DNA of 64,000 bases from Scolanthus callimorphus. Lineage: Eukaryota; Cnidaria; Anthozoa; Actiniaria; Edwardsiidae. Positions 54,801 to 57,735 of the stretch are shown here, in pieces. Numbering within the stretch: the first letter of the stretch is position 1; each line of letters opens with the position of its first letter. Position numbers and translations under genes: made by a program. Location: the NCBI GenBank assembly GCA_033964015.1, contig CM066912.1, forward strand, positions 17,905,073 to 17,969,072, in the 5' to 3' direction. The notes beneath the pieces are model-generated. The model searched no databases. It had not been told where the DNA came from and saw nothing but the letters and a program-made list of their open reading frames with translations.

Positions 54801-56626
54801 GTCTAATTTTTCATTATTCAGGAACTCGGCATGTGCGCGAGTGTGAAGGCGTCGCGTCCCAAGTGTTACTATGGGCCGTCCTACTGGTGCGCCAACAAAA
54901 CTAATGCAAAGCTCTGCAAGGTACTTCACACAACACGACAATATACAATCCACCAAACAGAGCTGGGTGGCTTTACATGAACATGACAATACAATATACA
55001 ATCCACCACACAGAGCTGGGTGGCCTTACATGAACATGACAATACAATATACAATCCACCAAACAGAGCTAGGATGGCCTTACATGAACATGACAATACA
55101 ATATACAATCCACCACACAGAGCTGGGTGGCCTTACATGAACATGACAATACAATATACAATCCACCAAACAGAGCTAGGATGGCCTTACATGAACATGA
55201 CAACACAATATACAATCCACCACACAGAGCTAGGATGACCTTACATGAACACGACAATACATTATACAATCCACCACACAGAGCTAGGATGACCTTACAT
55301 GAACATCACAATACAATATATAATCCACCATACAGAGCTAGGATGGCCTTACATGAACACAATCCACCACACAGAGCTTACTCGCCTTCGGCTCGTGTCT
55401 TTCAAGTTTAGATCAGTTCTCCCAACATCCCCCTCGTGTTTGTAAGAAACCAGAGAGCACACGGAAAGTACTTTTATTGCTTAATTATAATATAGCTACG
55501 ATATATCGCGCGCTCTGATTGGTCCAAATCTATTCTCTATGACACCGATAAAATAATGGTTCTCCCCCGCTATATCATAAAAGCAATATCAAATTCATGA
55601 ATTAGTAATGAGCTGTTGAGCCAATCAGGTGGACAGAATGGCATGACGTGATGGTACCTTTATATCCCAGTAAAGATCCAACAATCTAATAGTTGGGAGC
55701 AGCTTTAAATATCTCAGGGGAGTGCGGGGCTGATAAGTATTCAGTCACGTGCTGATAAAGGTTGCCCTTCCCTTTGTTTTACAACTGATGAATAAAATAT
55801 TCCGTTTTATCAACTAGCGATATAAACGTAATCTTTTATTCATCAATGCTTTTAGAGCGGATTTCAGATGACTGTCGTGAGTACTTGGTAATTACTTTGT
55901 TATTTCTTCTATAGGTTTTATTCAGAATAGTCCAGTTTCGAATCCTCCACTCTGCCGCTGAATAGGCATCGTAGGCGCATAAATACAGTGGGGGCCTCTG
56001 TTTGAAGTAAAAAAGTTGTGAATTCCAACGAGAAACTGATGAAGCTTGAATGGAGGCAATAGACAAAACTTTTTGGACTCGTTGGTATTCGCAACTTTCG
56101 GGTTTAAATCGAGGCTCCCACTGTATTTATGCGCCGTTGATGCCTATTCAGTGGTAGATTAGAGAATTCGAAACTGGACTATTGGTGTAATTACTTTGCG
56201 ATTGGTTTTACTACAGTCATATGAAAACCGCTCTATCGATGACTGATTTGATAAGTCATTTATAAAATTCGTGTCCGTGTTCTATTGGCATCAAAAGATT
56301 CCTGCCTTCGGCTCGAATCAATATAACACGGCCACTCATTTTATAAATAGTACTTAGAGCACAACTCTCTCCCAACATCACGCGTGCTCTATTTGCCGAT
56401 AAAGTAATAGAACGTTGTGTTCTAATGCATAAATAGTCATCCTTGAAATCCGCTCAAATAAGGAATTTCACCAACAAATAATTGTATCAAACAGTTTTTT
56501 AGGATTTCTTCATGCAGTCATTTGTTTATAGAGAAAACATAGCAATGCGTTATACCGACTTATCTTGCATTTATTGTATGTTTTCAGGTGGAAGCGTTTT
56601 GCAAGAAGTATGGAAGGATTGATTGA
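4639..56626 (+). CDS. PSAP: Prosaposin-type sphingolipid activator precursor (13 exons)
   Basis: This is the spliced gene for a secreted or lysosomal precursor that is cut into saposins, small helical proteins that lift sphingolipids from membranes and hand them to lysosomal hydrolases. The 13 exons are listed separately. All have GT/AG borders and phases that join without a stop, giving about 403 residues. Order: signal peptide (about 1-18), saposin A domain (CTWGPAYWCKN, TECDAVEHC), B1 (CDVC to LHLC), B2 (CIMC to VNVC), B3 (CETC to LGMC), C-terminal saposin A domain (KCYYGPSYWCANK, EAFCKKYG), stop. B2 and B3 each have the canonical six cysteines. B1 has a seventh (LCELC). Vertebrate prosaposin has four B domains, so this is a shorter form. 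The gene symbol is by homology of architecture. Introns 1, 3 and 4 are very large (5.7, 15.9 and 19.9 kb) and full of transposons. Confidence 0.9.
5315..5677. mobile_element. MITE with GGGACATTGGG ends
   Basis: The inverted ends GGGACATTGGGGAGG and CCAACCCAATGTCCCCC enclose an A-rich stretch made of repeated AAAACCGC/CAAAACCGC words. It lies in intron 1. Such internally repetitive palindromes are typical of non-autonomous DNA transposons. Confidence 0.55.
6100..6535. repeat. 83-bp tandem repeat array, left part
   Basis: About five copies of a unit of 82-85 bp beginning GCGATAATCCATTTATGGG. Unit starts are near 6188, 6270, 6355, 6438 and 6521. Weaker copies reach back to about 5870. The array continues at 9866 after a large insertion. 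Confidence 0.85.
7716..7845 (+). pseudogene. Possible gypsy integrase zinc-finger scrap
   Basis: The frame reads CRTCAKLKPELREHLMALS and then LPNQPW, which resembles the second half of the HHCC zinc-binding region of Ty3/gypsy integrases followed by the usual P..PW. The frame stops soon after and the neighbours are not recognisable, so this is tentative. Confidence 0.35.
8285..8562. mobile_element. Small palindromic element with CAAGCGCAAG words
   Basis: The outer ends GACGCAAGCG and CGCTTGCGTGTC are inverted. Inside are many copies of CAAGCGCAAG in both orientations and two tandem ~52-bp units (from about 8424) with TCCACATA and AGATATGTATGAG. It lies inside the 3.3-kb element. Confidence 0.55.
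9341..9821. mobile_element. TA-flanked MITE (Tc1/mariner-like)
   Basis: The ends are CAGTCGAAGCTCTCGTAAGC and AGAGAGCTTCGACTG, with TA on both sides. The opposite arm of the host element (near 6565) shows the uninterrupted sequence, proving the insertion point and the TA duplication. Internal copies of GGTCGCTTACGAGAGC repeat in both orientations. Confidence 0.8.
9866..10200. repeat. 83-bp tandem repeat array, right part
   Basis: Two to three further copies of the unit at 6100-6535, in the same orientation, then degraded copies with CCATAAATGG words towards exon 2. Confidence 0.75.
10416..10564 (+). CDS. PSAP: Prosaposin exon 2 (N-terminal saposin A domain)
   Basis: The acceptor is ttggtattgtag and the donor gtcagt. 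The 149 nt complete the phase-1 codon and end in phase 0. It encodes CTWGPAYWCKN followed by TECDAVEHCQRNVW, the complete cysteine pattern of a saposin A-type propeptide domain. Confidence 0.9.
10711..10791 (+). CDS. PSAP: Prosaposin exon 3 (start of B1)
   Basis: The acceptor is ttttgtatag and the donor gtcagc. The 81 nt are phase 0 at both ends. It encodes CDVCKQVVGQVKSIIEDPS, the first CxxC helix of saposin B domain 1. Confidence 0.9.
11055..11172. repeat. 17-18 bp minisatellite (GGAAAAACGCAGACCCA)
   Basis: Six to seven tandem copies of GGAAAAACGCAGACCC. An inverted set lies at 15553-15668 in the other arm of the same element. Confidence 0.8.
12215..12700. repeat. 85-bp tandem repeat array
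   Basis: About five copies of an 85-bp unit containing GCATAATTTGGCATACGCC, GGATGTCGGCATGAGC and TGGTCAAACAAAAGTG. Unit starts are near 12295, 12380, 12465, 12550 and 12635. Open frames across it on the - strand are repeat artefacts. Confidence 0.9.
12806..13248. mobile_element. Inverted-repeat element with duplicated 75-bp hairpins
   Basis: TAGGCGTGT at 12807 and ACACGCCTA near 13238-13246 bracket the block. Two near-identical 75-bp copies (12826-12900 and 13162-13236) each run from CTTTCGTTGAC to the inverse GTCAACGAAAG with GGGGGTCCTCC and CGGACTTAGTTCGGG between. Each copy can fold on itself. Confidence 0.5.
13320..13391 (-). tRNA. tRNA-like sequence (pseudo-tRNA or SINE head)
   Basis: The - strand reads TAGCGTAGTGGTTAGGG (A-box like) and, after a possible anticodon stem GTAAC...GTTAC, GGTTCGAACCCTG (B-box and T-arm). 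The acceptor stem does not pair, so a working tRNA is unlikely. More probable is a tRNA-derived SINE head. Confidence 0.35.
14618..14950. repeat. 60-bp direct repeats flanking a 210-bp segment
   Basis: About 60 bp starting CCAGGTCTCCTTCCC and ending AAAATAGATAACTATT occurs at 14618-14676 and again at 14889-14950. The left end of the segment between them (14676-14750) is a direct copy of 11255-11334. The arrangement suggests recombination between element copies. Confidence 0.65.
14954..15465. mobile_element. TTAA-flanked foldback element 1
   Basis: The ends are GTCACCATCTACTGCTC and GAGCAGTAGATGGTGAC, flanked by TTAA (14950-14953 and 15466-15469). The arms pair over about 160 bp, including AAGGAAAACGAAGCTGTG and its inverse. 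A TTAA duplication is the signature of piggyBac-type insertion. No transposase is encoded. Confidence 0.7.
15998..16072. repeat. Short hairpin, GCCATGTTGGTGTACAG ends
   Basis: GGCAGCCATGTTGGTGTACAG pairs with the inverse CTGTACACCAACATGGCC around a ~30-base loop. It is probably a tiny MITE or the tip of one. Confidence 0.55.
16211..17754. other. Intron 3 sequence without recognised features
   Basis: AT-rich, no convincing coding frame. A stretch near 16310-16440 repeats CCAGAATTTGC/CAAATTTAG-like words and could be an old transposon. Confidence 0.3.
17755..18026. mobile_element. MITE with AGGGTTCGTACG ends
   Basis: AGGGTTCGTACG (17755) and CGTACGAACCCT (18026) are inverted ends. The inside is made of repeated TCCTGGAAA/ATCCTGGA words. 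No clear target duplication was seen. Confidence 0.65.
18811..18905. mobile_element. C/G-homopolymer MITE, copy a
   Basis: TGTGGTTCCAGAAAATATCC is followed by CATA, a run of about 22 C, GGAATTTCCAGA and a run of about 14 G, giving a palindrome of homopolymers. It belongs to the same family as copies near 22270, 23388, 26531, 59660 and 63648. Confidence 0.6.
19430..19730. repeat. Hairpin and 50-bp direct repeats around a tRNA-like piece
   Basis: CTAGAAAAATTGCTCGGAAA at 19434 faces its inverse ending near 19493. The segment GGGCTCGGA to CATTTCCTGT (19465-19511) recurs at 19680-19728. Between them (19630-19665) is TATAGCTCAGTGGTAGAGC, a tRNA 5' half with a consensus A-box but no T-arm. Confidence 0.5.
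20030..21120. other. Intron 3 sequence without recognised features
   Basis: No repeat or gene was recognised apart from a CA-rich run near 20310. The word AAAGTTGCCACTGAGTATG near 20878 has a diverged relative near 24121. Confidence 0.3.
22268..22432. mobile_element. C/G-homopolymer MITE, copy b
   Basis: GCAATTCCAGAAAATAAAGG is followed by TACCCCCCCC, GGAATTTCCGAAGGC and several G-runs. It is the inverse of copy c at 23388-23592, which ends with the same CCAGAAAATAAAGG word on the other strand. Confidence 0.6.
23388..23592. mobile_element. C/G-homopolymer MITE, copy c
   Basis: Successive G-runs of up to about 22 bases (near 23466 and 23541) are separated by GGAAATTCTGG-like words, ending in CCTTTATTTTCTGGAATTGC. 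It is inverted relative to copy b. Confidence 0.6.
23637..23678. promoter_or_regulatory. Cluster of CRE-like TGACGTCA palindromes
   Basis: Three TGACGTCA or GATGACGTCATC words stand within 40 bases, with CACGTGA between them. TGACGTCA is the CREB/ATF consensus. Location inside a transposon makes a host role uncertain. Confidence 0.35.
23967..24042 (+). tRNA. tRNA-like sequence (pseudo-tRNA or SINE head)
   Basis: A D-arm-like part (TGGCCCAGTAGCG), a hairpin GCGAAATCTTTTCGC and a T-arm CCGGGGTTCGAATCTCGG with a B-box are present. The cloverleaf is not complete, so it is probably a tRNA-derived repeat. Confidence 0.3.
24714..26464. mobile_element. TTAA-flanked foldback element 3 (1.75 kb)
   Basis: The ends are GGAGGCTGCCTACAATTTTT and its inverse, flanked by TTAA (24710-24713 and 26465-26468). 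The two arms, about 24714-25560 and 25640-26464, match almost base for base, so the whole element is one long palindrome with a short spacer. Open frames in both arms are mirror images and are not genes. Confidence 0.85.
26531..26620. mobile_element. C/G-homopolymer MITE, partial copy d
   Basis: It reads GGAAATTCCAGAGGGG, then ACACCCTTCCGTGGGGGG and GGGATATGGATGTG, like the right half of the copy at 63648-63872. Confidence 0.5.
26731..26847 (+). CDS. PSAP: Prosaposin exon 4 (middle of B1)
   Basis: The acceptor is ttgctgttag and the donor gtaagt. The 117 nt are phase 0 at both ends. It encodes IIAAADKLCELCPVKAKC and then FIKEVFAKLDDVV. B1 lacks the intron that splits B2 and B3 just before their fourth cysteine, and has an extra cysteine in LCELC. 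Confidence 0.88.
26862..29660. repeat. 73-bp minisatellite, about 38 copies
   Basis: A 73-bp unit (for example the starts at 28924 and 28997) contains AAGACCTGGGGGTGGGGGG, ACTCACCTACAAGATAAGTC, GGGATACTTGACAGGTAAAA and TGAAATTCAGC. Variants differ at a few positions (gataagtc/gatgagtc, caggtaaa/caggcaaa, agccct/agcgct), which would allow higher-order structure to be traced. It begins about 14 bases after the exon 4 splice donor. Confidence 0.95.
29661..30173. other. Intron 4 sequence between satellite and Ngaro element
   Basis: A short lysine/arginine-rich frame begins at 29972, but nothing supports it as a gene. No repeat was recognised. Confidence 0.3.
30174..30270 (-). repeat. Ngaro split repeat B2
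   Basis: 97 bp starting TTCATTCCTACCCTTCGCC and ending GGACGTGAACCAGCGC, identical in layout to B1 at 30916-31012. Confidence 0.85.
30680..30915 (-). repeat. Ngaro split repeat A2
   Basis: 236 bp starting AGTTTGGTCACCAACTCGGG and ending GTTGGAAAGCATTTA, nearly identical to A1 at 40059-40296. It directly abuts B1. Confidence 0.85.
30916..31012 (-). repeat. Ngaro split repeat B1
   Basis: 97 bp directly between A2 and the recombinase ORF stop side. It matches B2. Confidence 0.85.
31067..32086 (-). CDS. Ngaro tyrosine recombinase
   Basis: A 339-residue open frame encodes the integrase of the Ngaro element. The N-terminal part (NMKYRNSWKSWKKWE near 49-63) is the core-binding domain. In the catalytic part are the first Arg in GLMRCDEI (R179), a beta-hairpin lysine region VKRKNDQ, the HxxR-like box GTHSLKKGGAT (H287, with Lys at 290 where Arg is usual), the Trp in HAGWNSAK (W313) and the nucleophile in SYIR (Y322). 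The Lys in place of Arg may be a family variant or a lesion. The first ~18 residues are hydrophobic and may lie before the true start. Confidence 0.85.
   Translation of the reverse strand: MPFVLFLLFIDLFQVGVWAERLDLKSDKLKKLADSLPAFVLHSKAASTNMKYRNSWKSWKKWESKHLGNNQFPVSPFMLCLYLREKVETCKSPAPILDAVYGVKWAHDIAGVPSPTDNILVKQVLEASRRLLGKPVLGKEPLDLEVINKIAEKFNTTHATLTDLRICFIFFIAFAGLMRCDEIIHVVRSHVSIYHDHMTIFCVKRKNDQRNRGDHFYFARSDKITCPVSLTEKLLTKLPRHPEQPLVCRISSSGSPLSHAISYSRVRENFRQSIKSFVTDCNQFGTHSLKKGGATACDAAGISGELLDMHAGWNSAKTKQSYIRPSIQEKLKASRAINL
32134..32764 (-). pseudogene. Ngaro RNase H C-terminal part and pol tail
   Basis: It begins with SDNQNVVRIVHNGSR (a catalytic Asp of RNase H), followed by AQWIPRERNELADYLSR and the conserved tail DDWMLNPNLFKLLSDKWGP, FDIDRMACHYNAQLPRF, FWSPGTEAVDCFTQDW and NNYVCPPPYLI, typical of DIRS/Ngaro pol ends. 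It is one frame away from the upstream RNase H part, with a frameshift near 32765. Confidence 0.75.
32765..32977 (-). pseudogene. Ngaro RNase H N-terminal part
   Basis: LTCDASDYGYGAYLAF carries the first catalytic Asp, and SSSYRELLAICLALESF carries the Glu of RNase H. The frame ends in KVKIFF* and continues in another frame at 32764. Upstream (33000-33160) the RT thumb ALGPIARLFTRQMYFFIQ can still be read with frame changes. Confidence 0.75.
33305..33600. mobile_element. Hairpin element within the inverted duplication
   Basis: AACAATTAGACCTC (33309) pairs with GAGGTCTAATTGTT (33413), and AGTATAAACCAACTAGTTGG pairs with CTAATGGTCTATT/TTGGTTTATACTA near 33600. The mirror arm of the larger duplication lacks it, which marks it as a later insertion. 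Confidence 0.55.
34322..34555. mobile_element. 234-bp TTA-flanked MITE
   Basis: The ends TGCCTGGTGCACACTAGCG and CGCTAGTGTGCACCAGGCA are perfect inverses, flanked by TTA (34319-34321 and 34556-34558). The inside is repeated ACATAACG in both orientations. The same ends bound the 4.9-kb element at 10926-15814. The TTA duplication suggests PIF/Harbinger. Confidence 0.85.
35608..35929. mobile_element. MITE with CAGAAACATATAAG ends, copy 1
   Basis: CAGAAACATATAAGTGAGTT at the left and GTTATATGTTTCTG at the right, flanked by GTACAGG on both sides (7 bp). A related copy lies at 53042-53323. CAG ends and a 7-8 bp duplication suggest hAT. Confidence 0.7.
36226..36862 (-). pseudogene. Ngaro reverse transcriptase, palm region
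   Basis: On the - strand the region reads FDIESGYHHLDINARFWKYL (motif A with catalytic Asp), RYFVFRVLPFGLSSACFLF (motif B) and SAVLYIDDGIFAC (motif C, the YxDD catalytic pair), then WLGVVIDTVRMLFVIPEKK. It resembles an intact enzyme core but is split into frames by small indels (near 36570 and 36800) and by the two large insertions. Confidence 0.8.
36867..38823. mobile_element. TTAA-flanked foldback element 4 (1.96 kb)
   Basis: The ends are GAGAGGTTTGCACTAACG and its inverse, flanked by TTAA (36863-36866 and 38824-38827). The arms, about 36867-37700 and 38000-38823, are near-identical inverses. The RT frame on each side (VNLYVKRF before, KFKYEGLPTL after) meets in phase if the element and one TTAA are taken out, which proves the boundaries. 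Confidence 0.9.
38828..39290 (-). pseudogene. Ngaro reverse transcriptase, N-terminal part
   Basis: The open frame reads THFPVWKNADFSQELPEL, QGRIAASKSWWFKN, FVANAIQELMSNRCVVEV and KLRLVLDLSRSVNLYVKRF, the start of a DIRS/Ngaro RT (fingers region, with RLVLDLS). It breaks off at the TTAA foldback and continues at 36862. Confidence 0.75.
39291..40010 (-). pseudogene. Ngaro gag-like ORF with zinc knuckle
   Basis: The likely start is the ATG at 40010 (MAEKNQGIDFSG). The protein has a coiled-coil-like stretch (FLSTELSSFKEELKRQNED), then a conserved block AAHFDGALDSLQAGKFLEV and GKNLVALRMKHVILADLHGW. A frameshift near 39550 separates it from CYLCGKPGHFWRSC, a CCHC zinc knuckle at about 39368-39415. 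Gag-like proteins with this helical block are usual for Ngaro/DIRS elements. An upstream extension of the frame to 40211 runs into repeat A1 and is probably not translated. Confidence 0.7.
40059..40296 (-). repeat. Ngaro split repeat A1
   Basis: 238 bp, direct counterpart of A2 at 30680-30915. It marks the 5' end of the element on the - strand. Confidence 0.85.
40297..41740. other. Intron 4 sequence without recognised features
   Basis: A GTGTGTCTGTGTG run lies near 40740. GGGTCACGTGACCCA at 41180-41194 is repeated near 41356 (GGGTCACGTGACCCAG) with the same neighbours TTAGTGCAAAT/ATTTGCACTAA inverted, so a small palindromic element may span 41160-41390. No gene was seen. Short frames on both strands near 40800-41070 (ETEDELIVETIAESGSEHI on -) overlap each other and are unsupported. 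Confidence 0.35.
41760..43080. repeat. ~390-bp tandem repeat, 3-4 diverged copies
   Basis: The words AAAAACTGAACCTAGTACCA and TTCTTGGAATTTGTGTCCAA recur with units starting near 41787, 42150, 42538 and 42948. Spacing is about 363, 388 and 410 bp. Confidence 0.8.
43685..43845. mobile_element. 161-bp hairpin element
   Basis: GAATAGGCCATGTTCGAATT and AATTCGAACCTGGCCTATTC are inverted ends. The inner parts ACGCTCCAATGC and GAGGCTTTCTTC also pair. Likely a MITE. Confidence 0.65.
44464..44622 (-). CDS. THAP-domain gene, putative last exon
   Basis: After a possible acceptor (tagg aaactccag) the frame reads NCLRYFEDKQEQAEIEEQ, then acidic sequence with DDHEPAPTSHD and IEDNSTLSIEPDSLLPM and a stop at 44464. 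Joining it to the exon ending at 44765 keeps phase 0. The acidic, low-complexity tail is common after THAP domains but has no domain of its own. Acceptor choice is uncertain: an alternative AG 8 bases upstream would break the frame. Confidence 0.4.
   Translation of the reverse strand, partial: NCLRYFEDKQEQAEIEEQVQTESDDHEPAPTSHDPIEDNSTLSIEPDSLLPM
44765..45003 (-). CDS. THAP-like zinc finger exon
   Basis: A frame of 79 codons reads RREEVERSLKWLKFLAV, then GWQPRKTTRDCCRHFATEAF and KIKRLRTDEVAVAAPC. It fits the second half of a THAP DNA-binding domain: the helix with W, the W-x-P motif, the C-x2-H-F zinc ligands and the R.L...AVP-like end (here RLRTDEVAVAAP). The first C-x(2-4)-C zinc pair must lie in an upstream exon, which I could not find. 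The donor on the - strand is AAG|gtgaga at 44765. THAP proteins are transcription factors and also the DNA-binding part of P-element transposases, so this could be a host gene nested in intron 4 or a domesticated or dead P-like element. Confidence 0.55.
45190..46630. other. Intron 4 end region, no confirmed gene
   Basis: A 133-codon frame on the - strand at 45980-46381 was examined as a possible first exon for the THAP gene. It ends near a good donor (TAG|gtaagc) but shows no C-x-C zinc pair, so I do not call it. Confidence 0.3.
46632..46708. repeat. Perfect hairpin just upstream of exon 5
   Basis: TAGCCCGCATTTCAG, then TCTTTTCTTCCTAC faces GTAGGAAGAAAAGACGGCTG and AAATTTAGGCTAA around a short loop. 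It ends 26 bases before exon 5, in the branch-point region, so it could hold that region in RNA structure. Confidence 0.6.
46735..46906 (+). CDS. PSAP: Prosaposin exon 5 (end of B1 and linker)
   Basis: The acceptor is aactaattttcag and the donor gtaata. The 172 nt run from phase 0 to phase 1. It starts with KDPLKLCQELHLC, the closing cysteine pair of B1, then a ~45-residue linker that is the likely proteolytic spacer between B1 and B2. Confidence 0.85.
47531..47607 (+). CDS. PSAP: Prosaposin exon 6 (start of B2)
   Basis: The acceptor is ttaatgccag and the donor gtgagc. The 77 nt run from phase 1 to phase 0. It encodes CIMCEFAMTELERFLGSDNS, the CxxC helix of the second B domain. Confidence 0.9.
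47828..48293. mobile_element. TA-flanked MITE (Tc1/mariner-like) in intron 6
   Basis: The ends are CAGTAAAAACCCGTATAAAA and AAGAACAGG-type inverse TTTTATGCGGGTTTTTACTG, flanked by TA. Inner repeats AGGCTGAAATTT and AAGAACA appear in both orientations. It fills most of the 867-bp intron 6. Confidence 0.8.
48475..48537 (+). CDS. PSAP: Prosaposin exon 7 (middle of B2)
   Basis: The acceptor is tttggcactag and the donor gtaata. The 63 nt are phase 0. It encodes KGALESLCPRLPQTVGIE, matching the typical L..C..LP segment of a saposin B domain. Confidence 0.87.
48871..50230. mobile_element. 1.36-kb foldback element in intron 7
   Basis: The outer ends CCATATCCATATTTTCAACC and GGTTGTCAAATATGG are inverted. 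The arms pair over about 650 bp and include mirrored minisatellites (TTTTTCTCAAAACACAATAG with C-runs at 48895-49105, its inverse at 50080-50205) and CTCAGTAACTATTTGTCTTT-like words. The centre (49490-49790) is GC-rich with repeats of CGCAAGACGCCCGCAGTAGC. Confidence 0.75.
50231..51504. other. Intron 7, remaining sequence
   Basis: No gene or repeat was recognised. A GC-richer stretch at 50820-51000 stands out from its surroundings. Confidence 0.3.
51505..51631 (+). CDS. PSAP: Prosaposin exon 8 (end of B2)
   Basis: The acceptor is tttctacttgcag and the donor gtacta. The 127 nt run from phase 0 to phase 1. It encodes CKKFINGYWDAIFQFL and then IKPRQICTHVNVC, the last three cysteines of B2, followed by a short linker. 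Confidence 0.9.
51644..51759. repeat. Palindrome beginning 12 bases after the exon 8 donor
   Basis: AACCATTATCCTGCGAGAC pairs with the inverse near 51759 (TCGAGTAGGATAATGGTT). The inner CAGAATATCGTCTGA and TCAGACGATATTCTG and the tip GGGACGAAGTCCC also pair. Only the donor sequence separates it from exon 8. Confidence 0.7.
51761..51949. repeat. Second palindrome in intron 8
   Basis: TTATTATTCAGCACATCGAT faces ATCGATGTGCTGAATAATAA. The inner parts CTGTCATGTACAG and GACAGCTATTGG are also related. It directly follows the first palindrome. Confidence 0.65.
52227..52333 (+). CDS. PSAP: Prosaposin exon 9 (linker and start of B3)
   Basis: The acceptor is tgttttag and the donor gtatgt. The 107 nt run from phase 1 to phase 0. 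After a linker it encodes SCETCMNVAKEIQKALSD, the CxxC helix of B3. An NES glycosylation sequon lies directly before the first Cys. Confidence 0.9.
52823..52882 (+). CDS. PSAP: Prosaposin exon 10 (middle of B3)
   Basis: The acceptor is aatgccacag and the donor gtaaca. The 60 nt are phase 0. It encodes IEAIMDMVCSYTGEFKKE, aligned with exon 7 of B2. Confidence 0.88.
53042..53323. mobile_element. MITE with CAGAAACATATAAG ends, copy 2
   Basis: It is the same family as 35608-35929, with the same left end and the right end TTATGTGTTTCTG. The flanks share AATAAC. It lies in intron 10. Confidence 0.65.
53335..53575. mobile_element. MITE with ATAGTCCAGTTTCGAATTC ends, copy 1
   Basis: ATAGTCCAGTTTCGAATTC and AATTTGAAACTGGACT are inverted ends. 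Inside are GGCGCATAAATACAG-like words and GGCTCCCACTGTA. It directly follows the previous MITE, and copy 2 lies at 55928-56182. Confidence 0.65.
53635..53712 (+). CDS. PSAP: Prosaposin exon 11 (end of B3)
   Basis: The acceptor is gtctttctatag and the donor gtcagt. The 78 nt are phase 0. It encodes CTAAVDAYLPLLLDFI and QDPKAICT. The last Cys of B3 (LGMC) comes from exon 12. Confidence 0.9.
54822..54920 (+). CDS. PSAP: Prosaposin exon 12 (B3 end and C-terminal saposin A)
   Basis: The acceptor is tcattattcag and the donor gtactt. The 99 nt are phase 0. It encodes ELGMC, a basic linker, then KCYYGPSYWCANKTNAKLC, the core of the C-terminal saposin A-type domain with an NKT sequon. A 54-bp minisatellite begins about ten bases after the donor. 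Confidence 0.9.
54932..55380. repeat. 54-bp minisatellite, about 8 copies
   Basis: The unit contains GCCTTACATGAACATGACAA, TACAATATACAATCCACC and ACACAGAGCT. It starts about ten bases after the exon 12 donor. Frames on both strands are repeat artefacts. Confidence 0.9.
55928..56182. mobile_element. MITE with ATAGTCCAGTTTCGAA ends, copy 2
   Basis: ATAGTCCAGTTTCGAATCC and GAATTCGAAACTGGACTAT are inverted ends. It is related to 53335-53575 through the middle words GCGCATAAATACAGTGGG and GAGGCTCCCACTGTA. Confidence 0.7.
56588..56626 (+). CDS. PSAP: Prosaposin exon 13 (last coding exon)
   Basis: The acceptor is tattgtatgttttcag. It encodes VEAFCKKYGRID and then TGA, closing the second cysteine pair of the C-terminal saposin A domain. 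No clear AATAAA was seen in the next few hundred bases, so the 3' UTR end is not placed. Confidence 0.87.
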   Translation: MEAFCKKYGRID

Positions 56627-57510
56627 GTAGATTGATTAGGATTTAGTAAACACGTAGATTAGACACGCAATCTGCTGGAACACACCACTGCATGTTTATT
56701 TATAAGCAAATATAGCCGTTATGTCACTAGTGGAAACAGTAAACCCAAAAACATTTGTAATACAAAATTATCGATGTTTCATGTTGCTACAATTTCTTTC
56801 ACAAAATTGTACTATTTGGTTCACGGATTTTCTATTTGCTTTCTTGTTGTGTGTCGCGTGATGTGAATATAGGGCCAGGATCAGTAAATAACTCGCGTAA
56901 GGCCAACTAATTTTATTTTTTTATGGATATCTAAAAGAGCACTAGAATTAGCCACGACTGTACGGGTGTACCGGTAAGCTAGACCCAAAGTACTTATCAC
57001 CAATAGGTGTTTGATACACGTACGTCAACAGAATGTGGAACTACTAAAATGTATCCAGGAAATTTCCCAGCGCAGTTTCATTCTAGGACATCGCCTGTAT
57101 CCACATTGGCTGTTGGCTACTGTTCCCACGTTTCTTCTTGCAATGATGAAAACATGATGTATCGTGATCATAAAGAGCAGTATTATAGTGGGACGAAAGG
57201 CAAATAGAATGAGAAAAAAGGAATTGATAACATGTAAACGCTGAGGTGTGTTACGCGGGTATACGAAAACAACAAGCGCAGGAGTCTTACGAATGAACGG
57301 AGCTCGTCGCCTTTTGGATCATGATAATCCATCAGTCGAGGTACAGATGCCGCACGTCTGTATTACCTTTTTTTAAAGTGAGGGGAATAATTTTTAGCAC
57401 AAATGTGCCGTACTGGCACACACTGATTTCGAGCTACATGTAGACTTAGTAGACCTGTTATTGGACTAAAAATCGCGTTTTCTCTCTTCAAAAATAGTAA
57501 TTTCAGGGGT
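56627..57510. other. Downstream of prosaposin, no recognised gene
   Basis: This must include the 3' UTR and polyadenylation site, but no AATAAA was recognised close to the stop. A 66-codon frame at 57007-57207 has no recognisable features. Confidence 0.3.
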
Positions 57511-57522
57511 GGAAATTGCTCA

Positions 57523-57735
57523 CGAGAAAGGGCGAGGAAAGGCAAGAAAAGGGCGGGGAAGGGCAAGAAAAGGGCGAGGAAGGGCAAGAAAAGGGCGAGG
57601 AAGGGCAAGAAAAGGGCGAGGAAGGGCAAGAAAAGGGCGGGGAAAGGCAAGAAAAGGGCGAGGAAGGGCAAGAAAAGGGCGAGGAAGGGCAAGAAAAGGG
57701 CGGGGAAGGGCAAGAAAAGGGCGAGGAAGGGCGTC
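57523..57735. repeat. 21-bp minisatellite
   Basis: About ten copies of AAGAAAAGGGCGAGGAAGGGC with G/A variants (gcgagg/gcgggg). Purine-rich on the + strand. The open frames in all phases (ARKGRGR repeats, LFLPFLA on the other strand) are by-products. Confidence 0.9.

Noticed and set aside
54756..55411. Several overlapping frames of repeated peptides (for example MALHEHDNTIYNPP)
   Set aside because: They are translations of the 54-bp minisatellite on both strands in an intron.
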